Assembly (NCBI GenBank): GCA_039720395.1
Contig: CM077829.1
Location: 22,523,955 to 22,587,954, forward strand
Direction of reading: 5' to 3'
Length of the DNA stretch: 64,000 nt
Origin: Liquidambar formosana
Lineage: Eukaryota; Streptophyta; Magnoliopsida; Saxifragales; Altingiaceae
The translations under genes were made by a program, and so were the position numbers. Below the pieces are notes generated by a model. The model was not told where the DNA came from. It did not search any database and saw nothing but the letters and a program-made list of their open reading frames with translations. Shown here piece by piece: positions 47,115-58,110 of the stretch. Positions within the stretch are counted from its first letter, which is position 1. Each line of letters begins with the position of its first letter.

Positions 47115-48774
47115 TGTTGGGAATCGAACAAAGAGGGAAAAATACAAAGGCGGAATATAAAAAATTTTTCCTACGATTCCCAATCCCATGAATCTAACTA
47201 TGCATAACACAAAATCAAACCCTAACTACAAAGAGGGTTAGAACACTTACAGTTTTAATGTCTTCTCCTTTTTGCTCCAAGCTTTGACTCCGGACAGCGG
47301 TGAATGAGCAGCCCAAGTGTGCTGCCTCCAATGGTATCCACACCTAGCTAGAGCTTCAAGTCCTTTCTTTCTTCTTCCTTGTTGTTGCTAGAGGTGGAGA
47401 AGAGAGAGAGAGAGAAGAGAGCCTCCAAGGGGCTGGACGGCTAGGGTTTATTGTGCAAGCCTCTTATGCCATGTCACACATAAGTGTGACTTATATAGGC
47501 AGCCCACTAAAGGGGGCTGGCCATGGGGAAGAAACCCTAATAGGGTTATGTGTAATTACACTTAATTGCACATTAACCCCTATTATTTGTATCAAATACA
47601 AATAGGCCTATAAAGAACTATTCTTTATTTACTAAAACCCTTTCTCTCATAGACTTTAAAGCCCTTCTTGCATGATCAGTGTGTGACCCATTGGGTTCAC
47701 ATCATTAAGTAGTAGGAATAGCACGAGGTGTGCACAATGGAACTCTTTCCATTTAGGGTCTAATTGGAACTCCTTCCAATTCCCTAATTGATTATAACTC
47801 ACTTATATCAATTAGGGCTTCTACTAACCATGAGTAACACCTAGCATATGGCTCATGGTGTGGTCCTTAATGAGGTGAATGGTCATTTACAAAGAACCCT
47901 TCTATTATAGTTTATAGGTTACAATTGCATCCTTCCTTCAACACAATGTCTCCAATTGAACTAATAGGACATGGAAGTCTGTCAAGTCCCTAGTTCAATT
48001 ACTTTATACTCATTCATAGATATCAACTCATTGATGAACTCATGAAACTCTTTTCATATTCATCCTACCATGGCCATGGATTTAATGAGTTATATTATGA
48101 ATGCTATATGAGACATTCTCTCTCTTTTTCCTAAGAGTGATGGATCCCTTGTTGATCACTCACATGCCTTCATACACATAGCAGTAGGGCCAATGAACAC
48201 CTTTGCAGACCCCTGAATAGGATCTACACTTAGTGTTATCAAACTTCTAAAGCTACATGCATAAGGCAACTATGGTGTCTCAGGTCTAAGGATTACTTGT
48301 ACCACTATAACAATGAGAAACTGATTGACAGGCAGGATAAAACTCCATTCAGTTTATCTCATATCTTTGGTCACATTCAGTGTACCTATTCTCGCAATAG
48401 GCACCCACTTGTTGGTTGTAGTGTCTCCACACAAATAGCTTGAGACTAGCTATCCTCCTATAGAGTCAGCCTAACAAGTGCTAGTCCTATGGTTCATTAC
48501 TGTCCATCATAGTGAACCTTCAACTAGGAATGCTTTAGGAGTTTAGTATAGAGATATATCTATAGTCTCAAAATTACAACTCTTTGTAATTCCATATTCT
48601 CAACTCTAACTCCATGGACATATTATGTAAATATAAATGATGCATATAAACATAATAGAATAAGCCCTTTTATTAAATCAATAATAAATGTGACATACAT
48701 AAATGAAATCAAATGATTGTTCCTAATCCCTAAACAATCATCTCTATGATTGGCTCTAGGGCATAATCCTAACA
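47115..48774 (-). repeat. 5' LTR of Copia-B
   Basis: It is 1660 bp and nearly identical to the 3' LTR at 39088. Confidence 0.95.
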
Positions 48775-51281
48775 TACCCAACTTAACACTTTTCTTTTGA
48801 ATCTTTTGATTCTTTTGATGAAATTGCATTCCCTTCTACTTCTTTTGAATACCCCTTTGGTTGTTGAGTGATATCCCCTGATTTGGCAAGGATTGAACAC
48901 ACAAATTCTTTTCATTTGAAAGCTTGAAAAATGGCACCCGCCAAGTGTTCGATAAAATTCCCAAGTGAAATAAAGATGTTCAATCTTCACCAAATCAATG
49001 TATATCAACAAGTAAACATTCAAGTGAGTAATATGCTATGATTTAGCAAGGATTGATCATACAAAATTCTTTTGTTTCAAGGCTTGGGAGGTGTCACCCA
49101 CCAAGTGTTCGATAAAATGCCCAAGTGATAAAAAAGTGTGCAATCCTTGCCAAATTAAGGCACGTGAACAAGTAAACTCATAAACATCCATTAGCAATTC
49201 ATTTCATGAATAAAAACAAACTTTTGACATCTTTTGGAAAACAATTTGAAACCAATTGCTAGTGTAAGCTTATTATTTCCATGTTCTCTCAACTAACTCT
49301 CAAGGTATTTTCAATGGCTATAGCCCAACTTTCAGGACATGCGCACTCGGTCCTCTATCAAAGGACTCATTGAATGGTGGCGGAACATGGAAAACTTCCA
49401 ACCCATCACCAAGGGCTATGTCGAAAAGGCCGGTTTTGGTCCATTCCTAGACTCTTTGTGGAATGACCAATGTGATAGGCAAGCCTTGCTAGCCTTGTCT
49501 GAGCTATGGTGGGACACCACCAATACATTCCACTTTGGCTTTGAGGAGATGACACTAACCCCCAAGGACTTCACCATGATAACGGGCTTAAGCATTAAAG
49601 GCAAAAGCTTGGAATTCTATGAAGAGGCTCACACGGATGAGGATTATCTCCTAGCTTACCTTGGGATGGAAATCGAGGTAATCAAGAAAGCAGTGCGACG
49701 CACTTGGCTTTTCAACAAGTTTGCTAAGCAAAGGGAGAACGAGGGTGCAAGCCTCGATTGTATTACAAGGGCATTCCTTCTGTACATGATCTCATGCACA
49801 TTCTTTGCCGAGACGGGCGACCTAGCCCCTTTGGGTCTTCTTGCAAGCATGGAAGATGTTGACAAGATTAGGAAATTCAACTGGGGAGGGGCTGCTCTAG
49901 CCACCATGTATCGCACAATGTGTGACATGTCACGTGGTGTGACCAAGGACTTCGGTGGGATGCCCTTTGTTTGGGAGGTAATGCTACTTCCCTTTTATTT
50001 CTTTTTTGTCTTATATTATCTTTTCTTTTTGACTCTTTTCTCAACTTTTGACAAGTTTGGTGCTATGAGTACCTCAACCTATGTCGCGCATCCCTTGCTG
50101 AGGAAACCATTGAATGGCCTACCCTCAAGAATTACTCTCCTAGTTATGTATCCATCCAAGCGGCGAATCGTCATGATTACGCCTTTGCTAGAGCTCACCT
50201 AGCAAGCCTCACTGCTGATATGGTGAAATTCTTTCCCTATTCTTTTCCTTTTCTTTTTACTCCCAATTTCTCATTTTGGATTTTTGGACAGATTGAATGG
50301 AATCTATGGAAGATATGGGTACCAATGCTACCCAAGCGATGCATTCCTAGCTTGATGCTGACGGGTAAGAGGGTGCTCTTGGAAGGCCCCTTGGGTAGGT
50401 ACTGGTACCTAGGGGAGCGTGTTTTACGCCAAGTCATGGGTGATGTGAATGCCACCATGGCTCCAATGCCTCCACCACTTAACATGAGGCATGCTAACTT
50501 AATGGAGGGGGAGGAGTTGTGGGATGCCTTGAGAGGCTGGGATGCGGAGGAGTTCACTTCTCCTGACATTGCATATGACACTTTCTGTCTCTAATATTTG
50601 ATGAGGCCCAGGGTGACAGGCCTTCCTCCTCAGGGGGTAAGTCTTTAACATTCTCCTAGCCTTTTCTTTTGATAGAGACTCTATTTAATAAGTGAACACT
50701 TGCAGGGTCGACGAGCACGAGGGCATAGCTCGACAGTGGGCTCAGGAGTGGTTCCTGGCTCTGAGGAAGATGAGATGGAGGGGGATAGGTCACTACCCTT
50801 GCCTCAACCTAATTGATTCATTGATTTGTGCAGTGGGTCAGACTTTGTCAAGACCGCCATCACCCATCCTACCTTTGATGAATCCCCCAGGATCGACCCA
50901 AATCAAGAACAGGTGAGTTCTCTTTATGGGTATTTCTTTCTTTCTTTGAACATTACCTTCAATTTATCCTTATTGATTATCCTAGGTGCCTGCGGCATAT
51001 GCCCAAGAGTTTATTGACCTAAGTGAGGGCTTGAGGCGTGACCTTGTGAGGATGAGCTTAGCCAAATCCATGGCGGAAGCTCGTTTGGATGTCATGGTAA
51101 GTGTTCAACCCATTTTAAAGTTCCTATTTATGGTTTTCAACCAACCCTATTCTCATACTTGACTTCTTTGCAATGGATTTTGTATATGCAGCCACCACCA
51201 GCAATGCGCCCTCCTAGAGCACCTCGTGGGGGTCGTGACGGAGCTGGGCCGAGCCGCAAAAGAAGCTCTGGGAACCGCTGA

Positions 51282-51564
51282 GTTCATTTACTTTCTTGTT
51301 GGGCTTGTAGAAACAATGAGACTATGGCTATCTTTTTCATTTCATGCTTGTGTTTTGTAATTGCCACCTACAACCCACTCTCTTATCCCTTGCTATGGAT
51401 ACTTGTTGTGCTTGTTTGAATCTATCATGATGATGTTATGGTGCCTTTCTCATGAAAATTTGAGTCAATGTGAGTTCATAGGAGTGAAAATGGCCTAAAA
51501 AGGCCACCCGAACGCGAAAATAGGCAAAACCGGGCGAAATAAGGCAAAACAAGGCGGGGGCCTC
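51282..51564 (+). other. Spacer between the two Tat-2 antisense genes
   Basis: It is the probable 3' untranslated region of the seven-exon gene followed by the upstream region of the next. From 51490 it is rich in GGCAAAA/CGGGCGAAA words leading into the dyad block. Confidence 0.5.
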
Positions 51565-51638
51565 GGGTGACCATTTGGCCCTGGACGGTTAGCCTTCTGG
51601 GCCTAGACGGCTGACCGTCCAGCCTCGGACGGTTACCC
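51565..51638. repeat. GC-rich dyad block (74 bp) upstream of the intronless antisense gene
   Basis: GGGTGACC to GGTTACCC, with GACGGCTGACCGTC inside. It ends about 90 bp before the TATA-like box. Confidence 0.8.
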
Positions 51639-51725
51639 AAGGTCGACACGCTTTTTCGCGATTTTTCAGGAATTTTACGATTTTGACGGTTCTACTCCCT
51701 TTAGGACTCGAATTTGTGACCCTTT

Positions 51726-51740
51726 CCCTATAAAAACACA
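51726..51740 (+). promoter_or_regulatory. TATA-like box of the Tat-2 intronless antisense gene
   Basis: CCCTATAAAAACACA lies about 45-55 nt before the ATG and is identical to the sequence before the Tat-1 homologue. Confidence 0.6.
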
Positions 51741-51783
51741 TGAGGGGAGCCTTCTAACTCACCTATTTTCATTGACAATAATT

Positions 51784-53070
51784 ATGGAAGCCTTGGATGG
51801 GTTCTTAAGAGGGTTTTTGGCAGTCATGGCTGCCAAAGACAAAACTGAGTTTAGGCGCTTCGGCTTGGAACCATTGCTCTCCATAAGGCACATGAAGCTC
51901 GAGACGACTCTTCTCACTGCTGCTATATACTTCTGGGATCCTCAAATCCATGTCTTTCGATTTAATTATGAAGAATTATGCCCAACCATGGAGGAATTCT
52001 GTGCTTTATTTGGAGTTTCGCCTGCAGGACCATTCATTCTTCCTACAACTCGCTCTGATTACCTTGCTTCCTTCTCGGATTTTTTTGGCATTCCTCAAAG
52101 GGACGCAACGATCTTCGTCAAGGACCATATGGTGGACTTAATGAAGTTAGCAACCTTATTCTTGGCTCATGATAGCGAAGGTACTCTGACTTTTACCCCT
52201 CAAATTCAGCGTGCACTCGCTTTCTGTTTAATTGGTCGCTTTCTCATCTCCACCGGCACTCTTCAAGCCCCTGTTCAAATATGTGAGTTGGTTGCCCCTC
52301 TTCTCAAGCGACATAACATCGTTCCTCTAGTACTAGCTGAAACCTTGAATGGTTTAGACAAAGTTCATGGCAACCCCAAAGCGCCTTTAGAAGGTAGCCC
52401 CTTTTTACTGCAAATGTGGCTGCTCGAGCGCTTGAACTTTCTATCTCCCACCACTATCACTCCATACAAGCCCCAGCACTTCTGTCTACACCGAGTTGAA
52501 CTCCCAGGGCCATTCTCTTTAAGAGATTGGTTGGGTTATTTCCAAACACTGTTATGGCGGAACATCAAATGGTACGTCTTCACATAGGGGTGTAAAGAGC
52601 GGGTACTTTTTCGAACCTCGGGGTGTGCTTTTATCAAACTCATAGGACTGAGATCGACTTCCTTCTATTGGACTTCGAGAATTCTTCGCCAGATGAGCGC
52701 CATGCAAACCATACCGTCCTTAACAGGACCTTGTTGCTTTGTAGAACCTGTCGGTCCTACCATAATCAAGTGGGCGAGGACTCGCTGGCCTATAGACCTG
52801 AAATTGACTCGGATTGCCAACACTGAAGGACCTTTCGAGATGAGTAAAGAATACGAGCAATGGTTGAAGGATGATTTGGCCGAAAGGGAGACTTCTCGCC
52901 GAGAAAGAATTTATGACCTTATCAAGGACACGAGACTTGGACTTTGCAGAGAAGACATTCTTGAAGCAGTGGAGGCATCCCACGACCATGACTTGCGAAA
53001 GAAAAGAAGACTCGATAGAGAAAGACAGAAGACAAACAAAATGACTCTGAAGAAACTCAAGAGGACTTAA
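51784..53070 (+). pseudogene. Intronless antisense gene of Tat-2 (PMD-like), one stop
   Basis: This is the homologue of the intact 428-codon gene of Tat-1, with the same start (MEALD) and the same WDPQIHVFRF, CPTMEEFCALFGV and LLQMWLLERLNFL. A TAG at 52585-52587 stands where Tat-1 has Trp (TGG), so a single G-to-A change splits the frame. The rest stays open in the same frame to 53070 and ends in a basic tail (RKKRRLDRERQK). The start at 51784 is chosen because it matches the Tat-1 ATG; the longer reading from 51772 has no ATG. The gene converges on pol, with the T-rich tract between them. Confidence 0.8.
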
Positions 53071-53249
53071 AGACTCAAAGAATAGAATATCTATGGCATA
53101 TCGATAGTTCTTTTACTTAACACCAATAAATTGTTATGTCAAACAATTAGTTTCAAATAAATTGCCAATGATAATTTACTTTTGAGAATTTGCTGTGATT
53201 GTGTTGTTTGGACCGCACCCAATGTAACTTTATGAGCTGCCTACGTATC

Positions 53250-53342
53250 CCCGTTTTCTTTTTTCTTTTCTTTTTTTTCTTTTTTTCTTCTTTTTTCTTT
53301 TTTTTTTCTTTTTTTTTTCCTTTTTTTTTCTTTTTTCTTTTT
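53250..53342 (+). repeat. T-rich tract between antisense gene and pol (Tat-2)
   Basis: The tract is about 90 bp of TTTTCTTTT-type sequence, the counterpart of the A-rich tract in Tat-1. Confidence 0.8.
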
Positions 53343-53420
53343 GGGGAATCAGGTCCTACGTAGTTCTCATGCCTTAACTTTTGCCTAGGCCGCCTTTACA
53401 GGTTTTCAACCTAGCAGGCC

Positions 53421-56400
53421 TTATACATAATACTTCTTTAATTGATCCAAATTGGTGGGACGAGCAAACTTGATCCCATCCAAATCCATAAGTTGAACAG
53501 CCCCTGCTGGCAATATCTCCTTGATGACGTACGGTCCATCCCAACTTTGTTTGAACTTTCCTCGTGGGTCGAAAATTGGAGCTCGGATCTCTTTTAATAC
53601 TAAATCCCCTTTCTTCAAGCCTCTGTCCTTGATGTGTTTGTTGAATGCCCTCGCGACTCTTCTCTGGTACCCTTGCACATGGTAGAGAGCCCTCAATCGC
53701 CTTTCATCTAGCAATGCCAACTCGTCATAACGACTTTTGATCCAGTCCACCTCTGCTAGCTGACTTTCCACTGCAACCCTTAACGAAGGAACTTCCAATT
53801 CCACTGGCAGAACAGCCTCCATCCCATATACTAGCGCATACGGCGTAGCCCCTGTTGACGATCTGACTGACGTTCTGTACCCCCATAATGCCAATGGTAG
53901 TTTCTCATGCCAATCAGTGTACGTGTCAGCCGTTTTCTGTAGTATCTTCTTGATGTTCTTGTTGGCGGCTTCCACTGCACTGTTTGTCTGTGGGCGATAC
54001 AGGGACGACAAGTGGTGAACGATCTTGTACTTCTGCAAGAGTTCTTTGGTCTCCTTCTGGAAATGCTGACCGTTATCTGAAATGACCTCATGCGGTACCC
54101 CATATCAGTAGATAATGTTGAGCTGTATAAACTGCGCCACCTTTTTAGCATTCAAAACTCTGAAAGAAGCTGCTTCCACCCACTTGGTGAAGTAATCGAT
54201 GGCTACCAAAATGTATTCATGACCATTGGATGCCTTCGGCTTAATCTGTCCGATGATATCTATTCCCCATACTGCAAACGGCCATGGAGTTGACATGCTT
54301 GTTAAGGGCATGGAGGGCAAATGTTGTCCGTTGGCGAAGAGTTGACACTTATGGCACTTCTTGACGTGGGCATAGCAATCCCTTTCCATTGTAGACCAGT
54401 AATACCCTAGTCTCATGATCTTCTTAGCCAACATGTATCCATTCATATGCGGAGCCCCCACTCCTTCATGGATTTCCTCGATGAGTTTTCTAGCCTCTTC
54501 CTCCGTGACACACAGCAAGTGAATTCCGTCGTAAGACCTCCGATACAGTTTTCCTCCACATACCACATAATGGCTTGCCAATCTTCTCAGTGTTCGCCTA
54601 TCCACGCGAGATGCTTCTTCCGGATATTCTCTTTCCTCGATGAGCCTTCTTATGTCATAAAACTAAGGGTGGTTATCTGTTACCTCTCCTTCTCAAATGG
54701 AACAGCAATAAACAGGTTTCTCTCTGCATTCGATCACGAGCGGTTTCACGCTTCCTCCTTCTGGTATCTCCACCATTGAAGCTAGAGTCGCTAAGGCATC
54801 AGCAAACTGATTCTTGTTTCTCGACAAGTAATTGAACTCGATCTCCATGAACTCTTTGGTCAGTGCTTCCAAATAGGCATGATAGGGCAACAGCTTCTCA
54901 TCGCGAGTCTTCCACTCCCCTTTTATCTGACAGATGATCAATGCTGAATCTCCGAACACCTCTAGTTCTTTTATCCCCAATTCTAATGCAGCTTCCAATG
55001 CTAGGATGCAGGCCTCATACTCTGCTATGTTGTTGGTGGCTTCGAACCCCAATTTGACTGCTAAAGGCGTGAAGGCTTCCTCGGGCGAGACCAGTAGCAC
55101 TCCTATGCCATAACCTCTTCTGTTTGCAGCTCCGTCGAAGTAGACTTTCCAAACCCTCTTCTTGATTTCCAGGATATCTTCGTCGGGGAACTCGTCATTG
55201 AATTGGGTTGATGATGACACAGGGCAGCTTGCCAAATGGTCTGCAATGACACTTCCTTTAACAGACTTTTGCGCTAGGTACTTTATGTCGAACTCATTGA
55301 GAAGAAGTGACCAACGAGCGGTCCTGTACGATAGGACTGGTTTTTCTAGCAAATACTTCAAAGGATCCAATCGACTTATCAACAGGACTTCGAAAGACAT
55401 CATGTAATGACGGAGTTTCTGGGTAGCCCATACCAATGCTACGCAAGCCTTTTCTAGCGCATTGTACTTTGCTTCATAATCTGTCATTTTCTTGCTCAAG
55501 TAGTAGATGGCATTTTCCTTTTTCGACCCTTCAAGGTATTGAGCTAACATAGCTCCCGTCGCGGTTTCGGTAACCATTAAATATAACAGTAATGGTTCAC
55601 CTTGCCGCGTGGGAACCAAGATTGGGGGGTTGCTGAGATACCTTTTAATGGTCTCAAAGGCTTCTTGACAATCCTCATTCCATTCCTTGGAAACGCCCTT
55701 TTTAAGTAGCTTGAAAATTGGCTCGCATACCATGGTCAGATTGGCGATAAAACGACTTATGTATTGAACTCTCCCCAGAAAACCCCGGATCTGCTTTTCC
55801 GTTCTTGGTGGCTCCATCTCCGTGATAGCTTTTATCTTCCCTGGATCAACTTCAATTCCCCTCTGAGTGATCATGAAACCCAACAGCTTCCCTACGGTGA
55901 CTCCGAAGGCGCACTTCTAAGGATTCAGTCGGAGATTGTACTTCTTTGCCCGTTCTAGGAACTTCTCCAATGCCGCGAAATGTCCTTCCCGGTCTACAGA
56001 TTTGACTATCATGTCGTCCACATACACCTCTACTTCTTTATGGATCATATCATGCAATAGGGTCGTAGCAGCTCTTTGGTAAGTAGCCCCAGCATTTCTC
56101 AAGCCAAAAGGCATTACCTTGTAGCAATACGTGCCCCACTGCATGATAAAAGCCATCTTTTCCATGTCTCGAGGCGCCATCTTTATCTGGTTGTAACCGG
56201 AGAACCCATCCATGAAGGAGAGAAGAGCATGGCCTGCCGTACTGTCCACCAATACATCGATATGCGGTAGAGGGAAATCATCCTTTGGGCTCGCAGCATT
56301 AAAGTCGTGGAAGTCAACACACATTTGCACTTTCCCATCTTTTTTAGGCACAAGCACTATGTTGGACAGCCATTCAGGGTACTCCACAACTTGGAGAAAC

Positions 56401-56799
56401 CCGGCATCTAATTGTTTAGTTACCTCTTCTTTTACTTTCAAAGCCCATTCTGGTTTTAATCTTCTTAATTTTTGCTTTATAGGCTTTTTAGTGGGATTAG
56501 TGGGGATGTAATGTTGCACTATATCTGGATCAATACCAGGCATATCCTCATAAGACCATGCGAAGGCCTCTACATTGGCTTTTAGAAGTATTATCAATTT
56601 TTCTTTTTTAGCAGGCGAGAGAGTTATCCCAATTTTAATTATCCTTGGCAATTCATCTGTCCCTAGATTGATTGATTCCAATTCATCCATGTTAGGTTCG
56701 GTAACGCCCCTTTTCCTTTGCTCGACGAGCTCCGGGAGGACGTCATTCCTAGGATCTATATCCATGCCATAGATATCCATAGAAGAGAGAAAGGAAACA
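53421..56799 (-). pseudogene. pol: Tat-2 pol: RT, two RNase H domains, integrase, broken by stops
   Basis: The domain order is the same as in Tat-1 pol. RT has MPFGLRNAGATYQR and YVDDMIVK, the second RNase H has YFDGAAN, AEYEA and FGDSAL, and integrase has CHKCQ, GIDIIG and SDNGQHFQ. In-frame stops lie at 55917-55919 (Tat-1 has CAG), 54693-54695 (CGA), 54663-54665 (TGG) and 54105-54107 (CGA). No frameshift is needed to follow the protein through. Every stop is a C-to-T or G-to-A transition relative to Tat-1. The copy cannot make Pol, despite LTRs that are only slightly diverged. Confidence 0.9.
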
Positions 56800-56968
56800 C
56801 TGCAAATAATGAAAAGAAACACACTTTATTGACTGAACTAACAAAACAAAACAAAGAAAAGAAAACACATGTGCCACAACTAGGGAACGACTCCTAACTC
56901 CACAAGGTGGGCTAGACGGACACACTTTATTTGAAAGGAAAGCTAAGACAAGCTACTATGGAACCTAC
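56800..56968 (-). other. Pro-pol intron of Tat-2 (169 bp)
   Basis: On the minus strand the donor is GTAGGT at 56968 and the acceptor TTTGCAG ends at 56800. The phase is the same as in Tat-1, and the flanking codons join in frame. Confidence 0.75.
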
Positions 56969-58110
56969 AAACTACTATCAGGTAAGTCGAGATCCTCGCC
57001 CTCAAGAACTTCTGCAATGGTACCCTCTTCAAGATACCAATTAAGGAACGGCACGGCTGTATGGTGAATTGAAGAACACTCGAGATCCGATTCCTCTACA
57101 GCAAGAACCATATCTTGAAACATTGTAACCATGGCTTCCGAATCCATCTGTTCTGCCCAGTCCTCACTCTTCTCTTCCCAATAGTCATCATCGATCGCTT
57201 CATCATCAACCATTGTAGCAGTAACGGGATACCACTCAGTGAAGAATATTTCAAACCCCGGAACTCTCGCCTTGGTTGCTTTGTCAATGGATGGTTCGGG
57301 AAATCCACAGAATAGAAAGTCCTCCCCTTCCTTAACAAAGTAACCATTCAAAGTAGGTCAGTATGGCGAGATTCGGATATCTGGCATCCTTCCTTCTGCT
57401 TTTGCTTTGACGCTTTCTCTGCTTCTTTGCAACATTTCCATACGGTCCTTTTTGGAAGGCTCATACCCCAATCCGAAGGTATAGGTGACAATGCGGCTCT
57501 GAACGGATACCGGTATGCCTTGCTGACGGCGTTCTAGTCCTATGCCTGGGAAGAAACTCATTTTCTTCATTATGTTCCCCACATGTAGGTTGCCATGAGG
57601 GCAAAAGTCGAGAGGTATCAACTCTCTCTGTTCCGGCTCTTTCTCTATGCATTGAACATACTCGAACCCAGACAATGGTGCTCCAACGGGCTCGGGCTTG
57701 ATCTCACAAATGGGTACCCCCGACGACTTTAAGTCACAATCACCTTGAAGTGTGACGATGGCTCCTTCATAAGGGAACTTGACTTTTTGGTGCAATGAAG
57801 AAGGGACAGCCCCTGCAGGATGAATCTAAGGTCTTCCCAACAAGAGACTGAAGCACGACAGGACATCCAGCACTTGGAACTCCACTCTGAATTCTGTAGG
57901 CCCCATAATCAACGGCAAAGTGACCACTCCAATCACTTCTCTGCGGGTGTTATCATAGGCTCTCACTGTTTGCCCGGATGGCACGAAGTCTGTTGGATCC
58001 AACCCCAAGACGGTGGCAGTTCTGAGAGGGCACACATTAAGAGCGGAACCATTATCAATCAAGACTGTTAGAACTCTGTTTCCCATGGTGTCAACAGTGA
58101 TGTACATGGC
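56969..58110 (-). pseudogene. Tat-2 protease with G-patch-like segment
   Basis: The minus-strand frame has VLIDNGSALNVCPL, then FFPGIGLERRQQGIP (G-patch-like, with the second Gly-Arg changed to Glu), then a long acidic C-terminal part ending LDLPDSS at the intron. Stops lie at 57826-57828 (Tat-1: TGG) and 57358-57360 (Tat-1: CGA). Where Tat-1 has the TAG at 1619, this copy has Trp, so the two copies carry independent damage. Confidence 0.85.

Larger units (their letters stand above)
39088..48774 (-). mobile_element. Copia-B: second complete non-autonomous copia-derived element (TSD TACCC)
   Basis: The element is 9687 bp on the minus strand, with TACCC at 39083-39087 and 48775-48779. LTRs are 39088-40747 (3') and 47115-48774 (5'), 1660 bp each, with about two differences by eye. 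It shares with Copia-A the same leader, telomere-like cluster (near 45300-45700), hairpin array (about 43800-44110) and decayed RT/RNase H (about 40800-41900), including the same stops. Confidence 0.95.
39076..49335 (+). other. Intron 1 of the seven-exon gene, enlarged by Copia-B
   Basis: Donor GTAAGT at 39076 and acceptor TTTCAG ending at 49335 are both phase 0. The intron is 10.26 kb now and about 568 bp without the insertion and its duplicated TACCC. The remaining intron sequence (48780-49335) holds no ORF of note; it has a repeated GATTTAGCAAGGATTG phrase (about 48880 and 49030). Confidence 0.75.
38932..51281 (+). pseudogene. Seven-exon antisense gene of Tat-2: PMD-like protein, three lesions
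   Basis: Exons: 38932-39075, 49336-49977, 50056-50222, 50292-50636, 50706-50912, 50986-51096, 51192-51281. All introns are GT-AG, and the junctions are phase 0 except exon 2/3, where exon 3 lacks one base (a lost G would restore phase). Exon 2 has IEWWRNMENF, MTLTPKDFTMITGLSI and WGGAALATMYR, matching the plant mobile domain (aminotransferase-like) family. Exon 3 begins with WCYEYL and exon 4 has IEWNLW and WYLGERV. The last exons are acidic then Pro/Arg-rich. Further lesions are TAA at 50592-50594 and TGA at 50814-50816, both explicable by C-to-T change. About 569 codons in all. Intron 1 was about 570 bp before Copia-B landed in it. The function is unknown; it is probably a captured host gene. 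Confidence 0.8.

Noticed and set aside
49978..50202. Read-through of intron 2 as coding sequence of the seven-exon gene
   Set aside because: The reading is hydrophobic low-complexity from a T-rich intron and puts the next exon out of the PMD-like frame.
51772..51783. Start of the intronless antisense gene at 51772
   Set aside because: The codon there is TTG. The ATG at 51784 matches the start in Tat-1.
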